Notes: generated by a model from the letters alone, not told the origin. A stretch of 64,000 bases of DNA from Macrothele yani (GCA_039090855.1 CM077011.1:30595001-30659000), one strand, 5' to 3'; positions 10,931-22,689 are shown, counted from the stretch's first letter. Numbers and translations: made by a program.

Positions 10931-10996
10931 CTTGCATTTTGTGTTCTGCCTCGGCCCTTGCGTTTCGTTCCCTTTCTAGTTCTTGTGCAAGAGACT
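10931..10996 (-). CDS. dac: dachshund homologue, C-terminal coiled-coil exon (downstream)
   Basis: Dachshund/DACH proteins are nuclear transcription cofactors of the Ski/Sno/Dac family; this exon lies in the conserved C-terminal (Dachbox-C) coiled coil. After a pyrimidine-rich tract and acceptor (ttttcttttag), the minus strand encodes (E)SLAQELERERNARAEAE and then HKMQ, a charged helix. The first codon is split: the upstream exon ends in G and this one begins AG, giving Glu. The join LLN-ESLAQELE corresponds to LRVLNDSLTPEIE in vertebrate DACH. The exon is 66 bp, phase 1 at both ends, if the donor after 10931 (aag|GTCAGC, weak at +3) is used. Read through, the frame ends at TAG (10911-10913) after GQHSMS, so it could be a short terminal exon. 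No further downstream exon was found in the window. Confidence 0.82.
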
Positions 10997-11511
10997 CTAA
11001 AAGAAAACCAAAAAGAAAACAAAAAATTACATTAAAGTTCAAAACTGCAAGATAAGAAAAAACACAGAAAAACTCTACACTTTGGGATTGTACAAATTTT
11101 GTAGACATGTTTTTCAAATGAAAAATTAAGCCACTTTTGAGTTTAACATATAAAAAGTATGTATATATATATATATATATGCCTTCAACTATTTGTCATG
11201 AGCAACAGCATGAGAACCTAAACGTTTTAGACAGATTTCTACCGTATAGCAACGTTTCTTTTATTTTATTTAAATTTTATTTTTAAAAAGTGCTCCTTCG
11301 CGCTTTCAGTTGTATTGAATTCATATAATCAATGACTTAACAATATCCTCCTTCCTTTTAATCAAGTTTTTCGTGTTGTAATCTGTAAGTGATAATAAAT
11401 TTAAGCGCTTTAGGCAGATTCGGTATTGCCGGATATTCCTCAAACACAGCGTTTCCATGCCACTGTTATTTGAGTAATTTCTCCATCTGTGAGTATTCCT
11501 TCCTATGACAG

Positions 11512-12625
11512 TATGTATGCACTTAATTAAGCTGCCACTTAATGCATTTGTTGGTATTTAAATAAGTTGCCACTTAGTTTATGTGTTGTTATTTAATTAA
11601 GTTGCCACTTAGTTTATGTGTTGTTATTTAATTAAGTTGCCACTAATGTATGTGTATACCTAAGTTGCCACTTAATGTATTTGTTTGTTCTTTATTAAAT
11701 TGCTGCTTTATGCATGTGTGGAAATTTAATTAAGTTACACTTAATGTACTTTTTGGCCCCAGTTAAGTAGCTGCTTAGTGTATGTGTTAGCGCTCAATTA
11801 AGTTGCCACGTAATGCATTTGTTGGTACTTAATTATGTTTCTGCTTAGTGTATTTGTTGGTACTTAATTAAGCTGCTGATTAATGTATTTGCTGGTACGT
11901 AATTAAGTTGCTGCTTAGTGTATTTGTTGACACTTTATTAAGTTGGAATTCAATGTATGTGCCGTTACTTTATTAAATTGCTGCTTCGTGTATGTGTTGG
12001 CACTTGAGTTGCCACTTTATTATGTTGCCACTTAATGTATTTGTTGGTACTTAATTAAGATGCTGCTTAATGTATTTGTTGGTACTTAATTAAGTTGCAG
12101 CTTAGTGTATGTGTTGACACTTAATTAATTTGGCATTCAATGTATGTGCCTTTGCTTTATTAAATTGCTGCTTCGGGTACGTGTTGGCACTTGAGTTGCT
12201 TCTTTATTATGTTGCTATTTAATGTATTTTTGGTACCTAATTAAGGGAGGCTTAATGTATGTGTTGGCACTTAATTAAGTTGCTGCTTAGAATATGTGTT
12301 AGCAATTAAGTTGCCACTTAATGTATGTGTTTGTACTTAATCATGTTGCTCTTAGTGTATATATTGATACTTAATTATGTTGCTGCTTAGTGTATTTCTT
12401 GATAATTAAGTTGCTGCTTAGGATATTTTTTGATAGTTCAGTTGCTGCTTAGGGTATTTTTTGACAATTAAGCTGTTGCTTAGTGTATTTCTTGGCTCTT
12501 AATTAAGCTGTTGCTTAGTGTATTTCTTGGCGCTTAATTAAACTGACACTTAAGGTAGCTGTCGACACCTAATTTAAAGTTACCACTTAACGTATCTGTT
12601 GGTACTTAGATATGTTACACTTAGT
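11512..12625. repeat. ~35-bp degenerate minisatellite
   Basis: About 30 diverged copies of a unit like cttaattaagttgctgctta + gtgtatttgttggta. Units vary in length by a few bases and differ at gccact/gctgct and at aatgtat/agtgtat. Confidence 0.88.
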
Positions 12626-15600
12626 GAATGTGCATTGGTCTTGCAAGAATTTTGCAAAAACCACGTCCCTTTCCTTAAAAAGGAAAGCAATCATCAATGG
12701 CATTACCTTTACTGGCAAAAACTTGATACCACTCAGAAACTGCAGCGCGGTGTGTGTGTGTGGGAGGGGGGGGCAGAACTGCCCAAATTGGTTTTCAATT
12801 TGTGCTACTCTGTTGATGTGGTGACCAGATTTAATCTCATGCTTCTCAAAACATCTGAGCTCATTTCAAAAATGAAAGTTAAGGTCAAATTATACCCTTG
12901 CGAAAATAATCTTGAAATCCTAGTTCCTCTTTTCTATTCTTCCGGGATAATATTCAAAAAGAGTAACCCTCCGATTCCAAACAACAAAAATAATAAGTCG
13001 AAGCAAACAAAAGCGATTTAAGGGTACAGGAATATCTCTGAAAAGAGGTAAAGGTGCAGTGGTTGTTATAAATTAAAAAAAAAAAAAAAAAAAAAGATGT
13101 AATATAAGAAGTTAAATGTGTGTCAAACAAATTTATAAAAGAATTTTAAAAAAATCCAGTTTTACACTTTTTATCCTGGAAGTAAAAAGGAAAAAAATCG
13201 GTACAATCGACTAAGAACAAAGAAATATCATTTCGTTCTTCTTGAGAAACTTAAATATCCTTCTGTTAAGGATTTGCTCCATTTGTTTGTTGTGCTGAGG
13301 CTGTTTGCTGTTTAATTAGTTTATTCCAGTGATTTAAGACCTAAATAAAAAAATAAAAAAATGGAAGCAAATGCAGGTTGTTCAAGCAATCAGGAGGGAG
13401 CCATATAGAAACCATACATCACAAAAAAACAGAGAACACAATTCTTGGGACTGTTGCAGATTCCTGTGGATCCTTCTAGTTCGTTTCGTTATTATTATTT
13501 TATTTATTTACTCAACCTAAATTGCGCAGAAGATAGAAGCAATTTTATATTAACTGGAAGATCGGAATAAATTATCTATTTGTATCTATTCTATGAAAGT
13601 GAAAGGAACAAAAATATTTCATATAATCTTACATCCCTTTATTTACCGATTTCCAATTTCATTTATTTACCAATTTTTACTTTTAACTACTCTCATATTA
13701 TACTAAAAAACTTGTGCATTTTCAGAAGGTAAGGGAAAATTCTTTTGCCCTGAATTCTGGCAAAACATTTTCACATTATAATGAGCATCACGAACGATCT
13801 GATTCAAAGAGACAAGAATAACTAAATGAGGTGCAATAATTTATAAAAAGAAAAGGGAGAAAAAGGAAACACACAAAAAAAAAAAAAAAACAGAAACAAA
13901 CTGGGAGTTAAATAACTAGCTAAATGAATAAATAGAAGAAACTGCAATTTTCCTTATTACTTCAGAAAAAAAAGTAGAACGTTTCTTCGGACACAATCAA
14001 TTGAAAAAAAAAGAAGAGCAGCATTTCGCTATGCATATATCATTGCTGATCCTTATATTTATAATATCATTTTATTTATCTTTGCTTTCCCAGTGTTTAG
14101 GTTCAGTTTTTTTTTCTCTATAGTGTTGTTCACAGTTCCAAAAAGAAGCAAATACTTTTATTAGAATAATTAAATGTTTTGGATGTGATGAGAGGACAAC
14201 ATGAAATTTTTATTTCTTCTGCACCTTTTGTTTTTATCTTTCTTTCCTTTTTTATATAAAAAAAGCAGAATTTTTTTTAGAAGATCTTTGTACTGAATAT
14301 TTTTACTATATCGAAGCCACTTTTATTTCATTTTCTGCAGAAAATTAAAACAGCAGAGAAGCTTAAACAGCTCTATTCTTAACAAACAGATCGCAAGAAA
14401 ATATTTATTTACACAAACTAAGTAAAAAGGAAATTTTGTTTTCATTTCCGCTCACATTGCCGATCTTTGCTTTAAAATTCTTAGATTTCGTAATCTTTCT
14501 TTTTATTTATTTATGACTTTCTGTTTTTAATTTAAACCTTACTTTCCCGTTACGTTAAAAAACTTCTACATTCTCAGGCTGGAAATCCCCCTCTAACTAT
14601 TTTTGTAACACCGTTTAGGCTACATCGGAGAAAAGTATTAGAAATTTTTCTAAACGTTTGTGAGTAATATTTCAGATAAAGTTAGAAAAAAATCATATGC
14701 ATATGAAGATCTACCCCAAGAACTTTATGCCTTTATTATAAATATGCGCTGCTTTTATATTCCTGTTTCCGACATGTCTTACTTTTCACATATCGGGAAG
14801 CTCACAGATAACCGAAAGATCAATCCGGGTGAATAGGAAAACCTGAAGCAGCGAGGAACAAAACAGAAACGTGGTATCATTCGTATACATCCTACTCTCC
14901 CATCACTTGACATTAATAGGAGTTAGTATGCAGAAATATTGATCTCGGGAAGGAAAAGAGCGGGACGTCGCGCTAGATAATAAGAAAAACAGTATTCTCT
15001 GCAAAATTTCACGGCATTCATTCGACCCTCTCTTAAATTGTTAATGCCCGGACGTTTTTACAATGTGTGTTTGTGTGCAGAAGAGTTGGAAGACAGGAGG
15101 AGGCTAGGAGGGAGGAATATGTAGATAGAAGCTTTTAAGGACGGTTCCGTGGGGTAGATCTACCAAACACACAGAAGTAGGGATGTAATGATGGATCAGT
15201 TATAGCGTGAAAATACAAGTCTGACACAAAAAGATGGGGGAGGATAGTAGATGCAGATCAGCTTTTTTGAAACGGAAGGATGAGGACGGGGGAGGGAATA
15301 GGCCGGGATGTAGAGAACAGTGATTCTTCGTTCGTCCATCAACTCGTTTAGTGTCTGTTACGAAGGGATCGACTGTTCAGAATAGGAGCAAAGCTCCCGA
15401 GAGACGTCTTGGAGAAGCGTTTACTAGAGTCCGTTTACAAATGCATGAATTTAGGCATACTTGATTTCCATAAAGCTGCGTTTTCTTGTTCAGGCCATTA
15501 GCACTTGGCGTCACTTCAGCAATACCCGGCTGCTTTTTTATTCTGCATGGAGAGGAGGAAAAGTAACATGCAACAGGACGGGGGATGGAAGAAGGATCCT

Positions 15601-16757
15601 TGTTTTCGTGTTCACTAACAGACATTACCGATTCTGAGAAATGTAGAGTTAATGTTGAGGCGTGCTCGCTTGCTATTCCCAGTGGTCCTCTTTCCTTGGC
15701 TTCCTTTAGTTCCGTACAAGAGTAAACATAGCATGGGCAGACAGTGAAAAGCAAGCGTTCTATTGCTGTTTCCCTCCTACTATGCTATCCCAAATCCACT
15801 GCCTCCATGAACTCCGAAATTTAATTTCCGTTCGTGATAATTGATGCCTTCCTAATAACCGAAATCGCGAAGTGGTCCAGGGTTTTTGCACGTATTAAAG
15901 AAAGAGCATAAAAATCGTCGGGAAATACCAAACGCCCTGTACAACTATGTCCTGCCTCATATTTAAATTCAGGTTTATTGGAGTGGTAAAATTGAATAAA
16001 GGAATTTTATGCTCGGACCCGAAAAAGATTAATGTTCTCACTCGCTTTCCGCATCTGCTGGAATACATTTAGCCCATTATTTAACAATTCTTGAGTCGCA
16101 CAACTCCTTAAAACGCCTTTTTCTTTCTCTTTCCCCAGATTTTTCTCCCCCCAGCACCATCTCTCAATCCTGCTTGTTCTCGTCCCTTACATATCTCACC
16201 CTTCTTTCTCCGCATGCTCTTAGTGCCCGTCTCTGGGGGTCCACAACCCTCTTCGTCTCCTTCCCTCACACATACACACGCCCTTGGTCCCTGGATTCCA
16301 CCAACCCATTAGCGAGACACTTAAAAGGATATTAAATTTTCCAATTAGGAATGAGGAATCGATTTCGCATGCAGATTCAGACGGCCAAAGTAAAGGTGGG
16401 GGGAGTGAAGAACAGAAATATAGCAGTTCCCCCCATCCAACCCCACCCCATAAGCCGATGAAGGCGGCTTCCGAGAAAACCCGACCTCAGAGTAAATTAA
16501 AGAGCAGTGTTTTGAGGAGTGGGCGAGATATGCTGTGCTCTTCTTAAGCAGTTTCACAAGACAGAGCGGAGAGAAGATGGAGAAATCCTTGGAGATGTAC
16601 AAGGATGGGACATTAATATACACACCCGTAAAATCGCTGAACAAGAACGGAAGATCAGGAGAAAAATGACTTCAGCCTTGAAAAGCGGAGCAAAAGACAT
16701 CGGTAATGAAATAAAGAGGACATGGAAACACTCATATAACATTGCGCGTTGCATTTG

Positions 16758-17271
16758 CTAAGGAATTCTCATAGGACGACAAGCATTTATTTTCCAATTC
16801 CGCTTATCATCTTTATGTCATTGAAGGGCTTCTTTGGAACGGGAATCGGAAATACAATCGAGGTTATTTACAAAATAATTGCTTTCTTCACTCGACAGCT
16901 ATTATTAGCCCCAGATTTCTGCATTTTTCTCATTTCAGTTTGAGGGGAAAGGACTGCCGATAGACCTTTTGATAACACTGGTCTGCACATTTTAAGTTGT
17001 TGTTTTGTATAAATGGCGTTTTTATTATTTGTAGCATTTGCTAAGGAATTCTCATAGGACGACAAGCATTTGTTTTTCAATTCTGCTTATCATATTTATG
17101 TTATTGAACGGCTTCTTTGAAATGGGAATCGGAAATATAATCCAGGTTATTTACAAAACAATTACTTTCTTCACTCTACAGCTATTATTAGCCGCAGATT
17201 TGTGCATTTTTCTATTTTCAGTTTCAGGGGAAAAGACCGCCGATGGACCTTTTGATAACACTGGTCTACAA
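16758..17271 (+). repeat. 283-bp direct duplication (two copies)
   Basis: ctaaggaattctcatagg begins at 16758 and 17041. The copies stay collinear through ttatttacaaaa, ctattattagcc and ccttttgataacactggtct. A third, 5'-truncated copy lies at 17735-17937. Confidence 0.88.
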
Positions 17272-17449
17272 CAAACAGAAGTCCTCGCTCTTTCCACGTT
17301 AATAAGTGAGTGACGGAAAAATTCTCATCGGCCGCCACCATGAATCGAACCCAGGGTCTTCCAGGTACGCGTCCCCAGGGGTTTTCCAGATTCGAACCCA
17401 AGATTTTCCAGTTCCTTATTAACGTGGAAAGAGCGATGACTTCTGTTTG
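17272..17449. repeat. Element with 35-bp inverted ends enclosing tRNA-like fragments
   Basis: 17272-17306 (caaacagaagtcctcgctct...) is the reverse complement of 17415-17449 with one mismatch in 35. Between them the minus strand contains two B-box-like motifs (ttcgattcatgg and ttcgaatctgg), each preceded by ccctggg or cttggg. It sits exactly where copy 2 of the 283-bp repeat is cut off from copy 3. Confidence 0.6.
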
Positions 17450-17614
17450 GTGCTTCTGATCCACGTCGAGTGTTTTAATTAATTACTTATTCGCCTCCTG
17501 GTTATTTGTTCAGTTGCTGCTTACGATCTTTGGTGAATCCCCAGCATTTTGCGGGGCTCCAAGAAGCAACCTGCCAAGTGGTTTGTCATTTAGTCGTATG
17601 TGAGTCTGGAGAAT

Positions 17615-17692
17615 TCGAGGCCTCTGTGGTGCAGTGGTGGCATGTCCGGTGTGTAACTGGAAGACCCTGGGTTCGATTCCCAGTGGCAGCCG
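17615..17692 (+). repeat. tRNA-like sequence
   Basis: An A-box-like tggtgcagtggtgg and a perfect B box (gggttcgattcccag) about 50 bp downstream. The closing acceptor stem does not pair, so this is a tRNA-derived repeat rather than a tRNA gene. Related fragments lie on the minus strand at 17320-17405. Confidence 0.5.
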
Positions 17693-17734
17693 ATGATAGT
17701 TTTTCCGCGACAGCGGTTTATCGTACTATTTACA

Positions 17735-17937
17735 AAACAATTACTTTCGACAGCGGTTTATCGAGGTTATTTACAAAACAATTACTTTCTTCACTCTACA
17801 GCTATTATTAGCCGCAGATTTGTGCATTTTTCTATTTTCAGTTTCAGGGGAAAAGACTGTCGATAGACCTTTTGATAACACTGGTCTACAAATTTTAAGT
17901 TGTTGTTTCGTATAAATGGCGTTTTCATTATTAACAT
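17735..17937 (+). repeat. Third, truncated copy of the 283-bp repeat
   Basis: Starts at ttatttacaaaacaatta and follows copy 2 closely through gttgttt.gtataaatggcg. A short stretch (acagcggtttatcg) is repeated at its start. Confidence 0.75.
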
Positions 17938-18023
17938 TAGTGCGCTGAATTCAGAAAAAGACATAAAATTACCGATCTAGCTATGGATGTCAAGGTAATT
18001 TTATCATTATATGTACATATATA

Positions 18024-19306
18024 CAGTCATTTGCAAAATGTGACGTGCCTGCACAGCAGGATGCACATGAGATAAAGGCAGATAGCAGCGAGAGCATACG
18101 TCCGTGCAGCTCAGTTGGGAGAGCAACTTATTCCGGAGTGAGGGGACCCGGTTTCGATGCTCAGCGTGGACAAAATTGACTGAGAAATTTACTTCGTTTT
18201 GAAAAGTTTAAGCCCACTTGTAAATTTATTGAAAATTAAGATTTTCAAAGAAACAAATGCTTACTAGTCAGAGATATTTGTAAAAAAATGACACCACAGA
18301 TGAATACTTACATTCTTTAGAACACAAAAAGACCGAAATTAGTACTTCACGTGGCCACCTTTGTTTTTTCATAACGCACAAAACACGACGTGGCATACTC
18401 TCAATGAGGGATTTGCAGCAGTCACTTGAAAAGTCTTTGCACCACACGTACTTTATCGCGTCAATCAAAGCTTGGGAATTTGATGGCTGTTTTTCTGCTA
18501 CCTTGTCTTTTAAAATGGTCCACAAATTTTCGATGGGGTTGAGGCCCGAACTGTTACCGGGTCAGTCAAATACAGTTATGTTTTTCATTTGAAGGTAGTC
18601 CTTTACTGTCTTTGATCTGTGACATGGAGCACCATCATGCATAAAAATTATGCATCTGTGCACTTGCAGCTTCTCACGTAATATTTCCACATAAAAAAAG
18701 GACCAGGGTAGTGTCTGTCGGCTAAAAGGATAGTGAAGCAGTACCGGATGTTGACATAGTACCTCAAATAATCTGACTAGGCGGATGTCTCACGCTGCTA
18801 ACGGTGTATTTTTCATCAAACCTTTTGCCCTTTGTTCGTCGAACATTTGCTTCACGTGATTCAAATTGATGCACAGTTGATTCATCGAAAAAAAGAACTT
18901 GGCTCCAATTTGCAGCAGTCCACGATTTATGACGCTTCGCAAACTGCATGCAGGCTCTTCTTTTTCACGACAGAGGCTAGTCTAGGTTTTTGTGCAGCTT
19001 TATAAGACTTTAATCCAAAATCTTTGCTAAGACTTCGGGAAACAGTGCTGATACTAATATCAGACCCTTTTGAATATAGAAAGGCCGTGATTTTCTTGCA
19101 CGAATTCCTCGGAATGCGTCTCATGGTATCGTCATCACGCAAGGTTGTTTTTAATTTTCGTCCACTTCCCTTTCGCTAGTTAAATTCCCCAGTATTATGA
19201 ATAGCAGTCACATTCACCTTTCTCCTTTTGTCACGTTCGGAGTATAACTAAGTTTTGAGGGATCTCCGTTCGATGGCGTACTTATTACTGCTCATATGTA
19301 TTTTAA
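18024..19306 (-). pseudogene. Tc1 transposon copy, defective
   Basis: Same family as the copy at 20236-21597. The low-coordinate end carries the terminal repeat (tacagtcatttgcaaaa) after a TA, but it is split by the 163-bp tRNA-like element at 18039-18201 and resumes as aaaagtttaag. Reading the minus strand from 19142, one finds RNSCKKITAFLY, SISTVSRSLSKDFGLKSYK, KRHKSWTAANWSQVLFFDES (first catalytic Asp), RRTKGKRFDEK, and near 18525 WTILKDKVAEKQPSNSQALI. Stops and frameshifts separate these. About 240 bp of the transposon 5' end is missing, where the mariner at 19313 begins. Confidence 0.85.
18039..18201 (+). mobile_element. 163-bp mobile unit with internal tRNA-like domain, copy 1
   Basis: Inserted in the terminal repeat of a Tc1 element, with aaaa on both sides (18035-18038 and 18202-18205). 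It starts tgtgacgtgcctgc, has a ~60-bp leader (ataaaggcagatagcagcga), then a tRNA-like domain (gtccgtgcagctcagttggg; ccggtttcgatgc; gtggac), and ends gagaaatttacttcgttttg with no A tail. Other copies: 29996, 33494 and 33903. Confidence 0.82.
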
Positions 19307-19312
19307 GGTGGC

Positions 19313-19888
19313 AACACTGCGATATCGCAGTATGAGACGCCAGCTGTCAGAGTCAGTATACGACATTCGATTGAGGTGCGAAGACGTATTTGTTTTACTC
19401 GATGGAAAATGGCAACTTTCGTCCCGACAAAACAGCATTTGGAAGTGTTAGTGCATTACTTTATTGTCAAGAAAAGTACTGCCGACAGCTATCGCTGAAT
19501 GTCAGAAATCTATGGTGAACATTCCCCATCCATAAAAACATGTGAGTATTGGTTTAGACGATTCAAAAGGAACGATTTCGATGTCAGTGATAAAGAACGT
19601 TCTGGACCACCCAAAAAAATTGCTGATGCTGAATCGGAAGCTTTACTCGACGAGGATCCGTGCCAGCTCCAAAAGAACTAGCAGCAGCATAAAATGTTAA
19701 TCAACCATGCATTTCACAACGTTTAGCTGCCATGGGAATGTTGCAAAAAGAAGGGACTTGGGTTCCACATGCTTTGCGGGAAAGAGACCTTGAACGTCGA
19801 AAAACCATTTGCAAATTGCTGCTTCAAAGGCAAAAAAGAAAGGGTTTTTTGCATTGTATTATTACTGCCGACGAGAAATGGATATGGT
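19313..19888 (+). pseudogene. mariner (cecropia-like) transposase, 3'-truncated
   Basis: Starts with a mariner-type end (ttaaggtggcaacac). Near 19407-19495 two frames together give the N-terminal start of a mariner transposase, and from 19499 one frame encodes MSEIYGEHSPSIKTCEYWFR followed by DKERSGPPKK and ALLDEDPC. Later pieces (QRLAAMGMLQKEGTWVPH-like near 19715-19770, then ADEKW with the first catalytic Asp near 19868) are frame-shifted. The element breaks off at 19888 against a perfect palindrome, so the catalytic C-terminal half is absent. Confidence 0.85.
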
Positions 19889-19928
19889 AGCTTCATCAGG
19901 ACGAATGACCATTCGTCCTGATGAAGCT
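19889..19928. repeat. Perfect 19-bp inverted repeat at the mariner/Penelope junction
   Basis: agcttcatcaggacgaatg (19889-19907) and its exact reverse complement (19910-19928) are separated by 2 bp. The right arm contains the CTGATGA of the hammerhead-like motif. Confidence 0.85.
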
Positions 19929-20110
19929 AGGTCAATACCCAGCGAAACCATGGTCGGCTTGAGAAAATAAACATTTGTGACAACTACGTTGTATTATCTT
20001 AATCTATATCAAAAATGGCGTTTACAGTCTCGGGTTTTGGTTAGTTGCTTCCATGTGCTTGATTGAAATATTGGGGATGCCATGTCGTTAACAAGTTGAT
20101 TAAAGAAGTG
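19910..20110 (+). mobile_element. Probable Penelope-type terminal sequence with hammerhead-like motif, left copy
   Basis: CTGATGA at 19918-19924 is followed by a stem (gctaggt/acccagc, 6 of 7 pairs, loop caat), GAAA at 19944-19947 and ggtc. That is the order of a hammerhead core, with one extra A before the stem. The following ~60 bp (aaataaacatttgtgacaac, tgtattatcttaat) recur at 21786-21832. 20012-20100 recurs inverted at 21611-21698. Hammerheads in terminal repeats of Penelope-like elements are established; assigning this relic to that group is inference. Confidence 0.5.
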
Positions 20111-20235
20111 ACCTAAAGAATTCATCGATGGCTAAGCACTATTATGAAAAGGACCACAAATTTCTCTTTGAAGAAACAAAACTAATCGACAAGCCAGATT
20201 CAACCACCCAACTTGATATTTTGAAAGCTTTCTAT

Positions 20236-21597
20236 ACACAGTCATTTACAAACGTTTAAGACCACCTGTTGGCATTAGGAGTTTCCTGCTGATTGCGTCA
20301 GCTACTGTCTGTATTACTCAACTTCCTGTCGGTGTTGCATCATCCTACAGTACCAGCTGTTGACAGAGTTCGGGAAAACGTGTGAGCGTCAGTTTGCTTC
20401 TGCTTTTCATGCTGAGAGGTTTTGTACGTATTTTCTATATAGCGAAAAATGGGCAAAAAAAGCGTCACTAAGTGTTACTCAGAGGGTACAAATAGTGACT
20501 TTATATCATGGAGGATACTCCGAACGTGACATAAGCAGAAAGGTGAATGCAAGCAAGACTACTATTTATAATACGATCATGAAATATCAAGATACTGGTG
20601 AATTTAGTGACCGAAAGACAAGTGGATGTCCAAGAAAAACAACACCACGTGATGACCATACCATAAGGCGAATAGTTATGCCTTCTCGGAGGAGTTCGTG
20701 CAAGAAACTAAAAGCCTTTCTACATTAAAAATGGTCTGATATTAGTATCAGCACTGTTTCCTGACGTCTCAGCAAAGACTTTGGATTAAAGTCTTATAAA
20801 CCTGCACATAAACCTAAACTAACCTCTATCATGAAAAAGAAGAGACTCCAGTTTGCGAAGCGTCATCAATTATGGACTGCTGAAAATTGGGGCCAAGTTT
20901 TATTTTCCGATGAATCAACTGAAACACGTGAAGCACATGTTCGACGACCAAAGGGCAAAAGGTTTGATGAAAAATAGACCGTTAGCACAGTAAGACATCC
21001 GCCTAGTCAGATGATATGGGGGGTTATGTCAGCATCCGGTACTGCTTCTTTTTCAGACAGGCACTATCATAACTGGCCCTTTTTACGTGGAAATGTTACA
21101 TGGGAAGCTGTTAACTAATATGCAAGTACACAAATGCACGATCTTTATGCATGATGGTGCTCCATGCCACAGATCAATGACAGTAAATGACTACCTGCAG
21201 AGGGAAAACATAACTGTGCTTGATTGGCTCTGTAATGGTCTTCACCTTAACCCCATGGAAAATTTGTGGACCATTTTAAAAGGTAAGGTAGTATAAAAAC
21301 AGCCATCAAATTCCAAGCTTCGATTGACGCGATAAAGTACGTGTGGGGGCAAAGACATTTCAAGTGACTATTGCAAATCCCTCATTAAAAGTATGCCCCA
21401 TCGTATTCTGTCCGTTACAAAAAACAAAGGTGGCCACACAAAGTTCCGATTTTGGTCTTTCTGTTTTCTAAAGAATGTAAATATTGATCTGTGGTGTCAT
21501 TTTTTTAAATATCTCTGACTAGTAATTAGTTGTTTCCATGAAAATCTTAATTTCTAATAAACTGACAGGTGGTCTTAAACTTTTGCAAATAACTGCA
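20236..21597 (+). pseudogene. Complete-length Tc1 transposon, decayed transposase
   Basis: Ends are defined by inverted repeats (cagtcatttacaaacgttta and, inverted, cagttatttgcaaaagttta), each next to TA. The length of about 1.36 kb is normal for Tc1. The transposase shows SVTQRVQIVTLYHGGYSERD (helix-turn-helix) near 20470, the first-Asp block VLFSDEST near 20898, MHDGAPCHRS (second Asp) near 21150, and HLNPMENLWTILKG (Glu) near 21245, with 34 residues between the last two acids (DD34E). Stops at about 20728, 20762 and 20976 and frame breaks make it inactive. It lies between two Penelope-type segments. Confidence 0.88.
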
Positions 21598-21604
21598 TAT
21601 CAGA

Positions 21605-21840
21605 ATTCTTCTCAACTTGTTAATGACATAACATCCATACCAATTCTATCAAGCGCATGGAAGCAGCTAACCAAAACTCGTGACTGTAAACACCATTTAT
21701 AATGCGATGTGCAATTTGAATATTTGCGTGCCATTCGTCCTGATGAAGCTAGGCCAGAGCACAGCGAAAACTTGGTCGACTTGAAAGAATAAAATATTTG
21801 TGACAAACGTTGTATTTTCTTAATATACATAATCATCACA
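21605..21840 (+). mobile_element. Probable Penelope-type terminal sequence with hammerhead-like motif, right copy
   Basis: 21611-21698 is the reverse complement of 20012-20100 (catggaagcagctaaccaaa). It is followed, in the same orientation as the left copy, by CTGATGA (21740-21746), gct...agc, GAAA (21766-21769), ggtc and the ataaaatatttgtgacaaac tail. The stem is more decayed here, but the first stem I pairs (gtc/gac) are complementary. Confidence 0.45.
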
Positions 21841-22689
21841 AGAACGTAGTCTCTGCTTTCAAGCAAATAATACACGTACTTTTACAATGCGGCACAGAGA
21901 AAAACTACAACAAAATCCTTACTGAAAGCGTTTAGTCTATCGAGGAAAAAAATAAATTCCTAAAATTCTCTTTCAATATGCAGAAAAAGAAGCAAAAAGT
22001 AACAACTTTTGACCGAATAAAATAAAACAGGTGGGGTTTACGGAGAAGACAAAACAAACAATATCAGCAAGATAATTCCAAACCGTCTGCGTCTTTTTTT
22101 TTTTTTCTAATTTTTTTAGTGTCACATATGTTTACGAGAATGTAGCACAGAGGTTATTTTAAATTATTTTAGGGTGCCTGTCATGTAAAAATAATGAAAA
22201 TCCGCCGAAAAATATAGGTACGAACCATCAGCAACGTTAGATTTTTTTTTTTTACTGGGGATTGGGATCAGAAAATTCTTCTTAGAGACTTATGCTTAAA
22301 CTGCTTGCAGATATTTTAAAAAAATGTTGTATTCAGTTCGAAGTAAAGGAGCAAAAATGATCAAATTTAAGTTCACAGGTTGTTTTAGCTAGGAATGTTC
22401 AAACTCCTGTAACAAAAAAGCCGCTGAAGGTAGCTCACTTTAATTTCATGTGTTTAAAAGTAAGGAAGGCAATTCCACCTAAAATTATGCTTGAATGTTC
22501 TCGCAGAGTTTTTGTGTAAAAGAACTACCTTTCTGTCACCCACAAACGGAAAAATATGATTAAGAAATGCTTATTATATTACGGAATAAAAAAAAAATAC
22601 GTTTACAGACGATTAAGAAAAACGAAAAAGTTATTCGATATGACGCGGCCTCAGACTCACCCGAGGCGCTGTATGGTAGTGCCACCTAC

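Larger units (their letters stand above)
10997..22689 (-). other. dac: dachshund intron (11.7 kb)
   Basis: The intron runs from donor GTAGGT at 22689 to acceptor TTTTAG at 10997 on the minus strand. It is AT-rich and full of mobile elements and tandem arrays, listed separately. Stretches with nothing recognisable: 10997-11511 (a short TA microsatellite near 11165), 12626-16757 (A/T-rich, A-runs near 13075 and 13877), 17938-18020 and 21841-22689. Open frames of 60-140 codons at 12599, 15377 and 16284-16943 have no family resemblance I recognise. Confidence 0.75.

Noticed and set aside
12599..13021. 140-codon open frame
   Set aside because: Starts inside the 35-bp minisatellite and runs into A-rich DNA; no domain.
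15377..15754. 125-codon minus-strand open frame in the dac intron
   Set aside because: No recognisable domain, no convincing splice or translation context.
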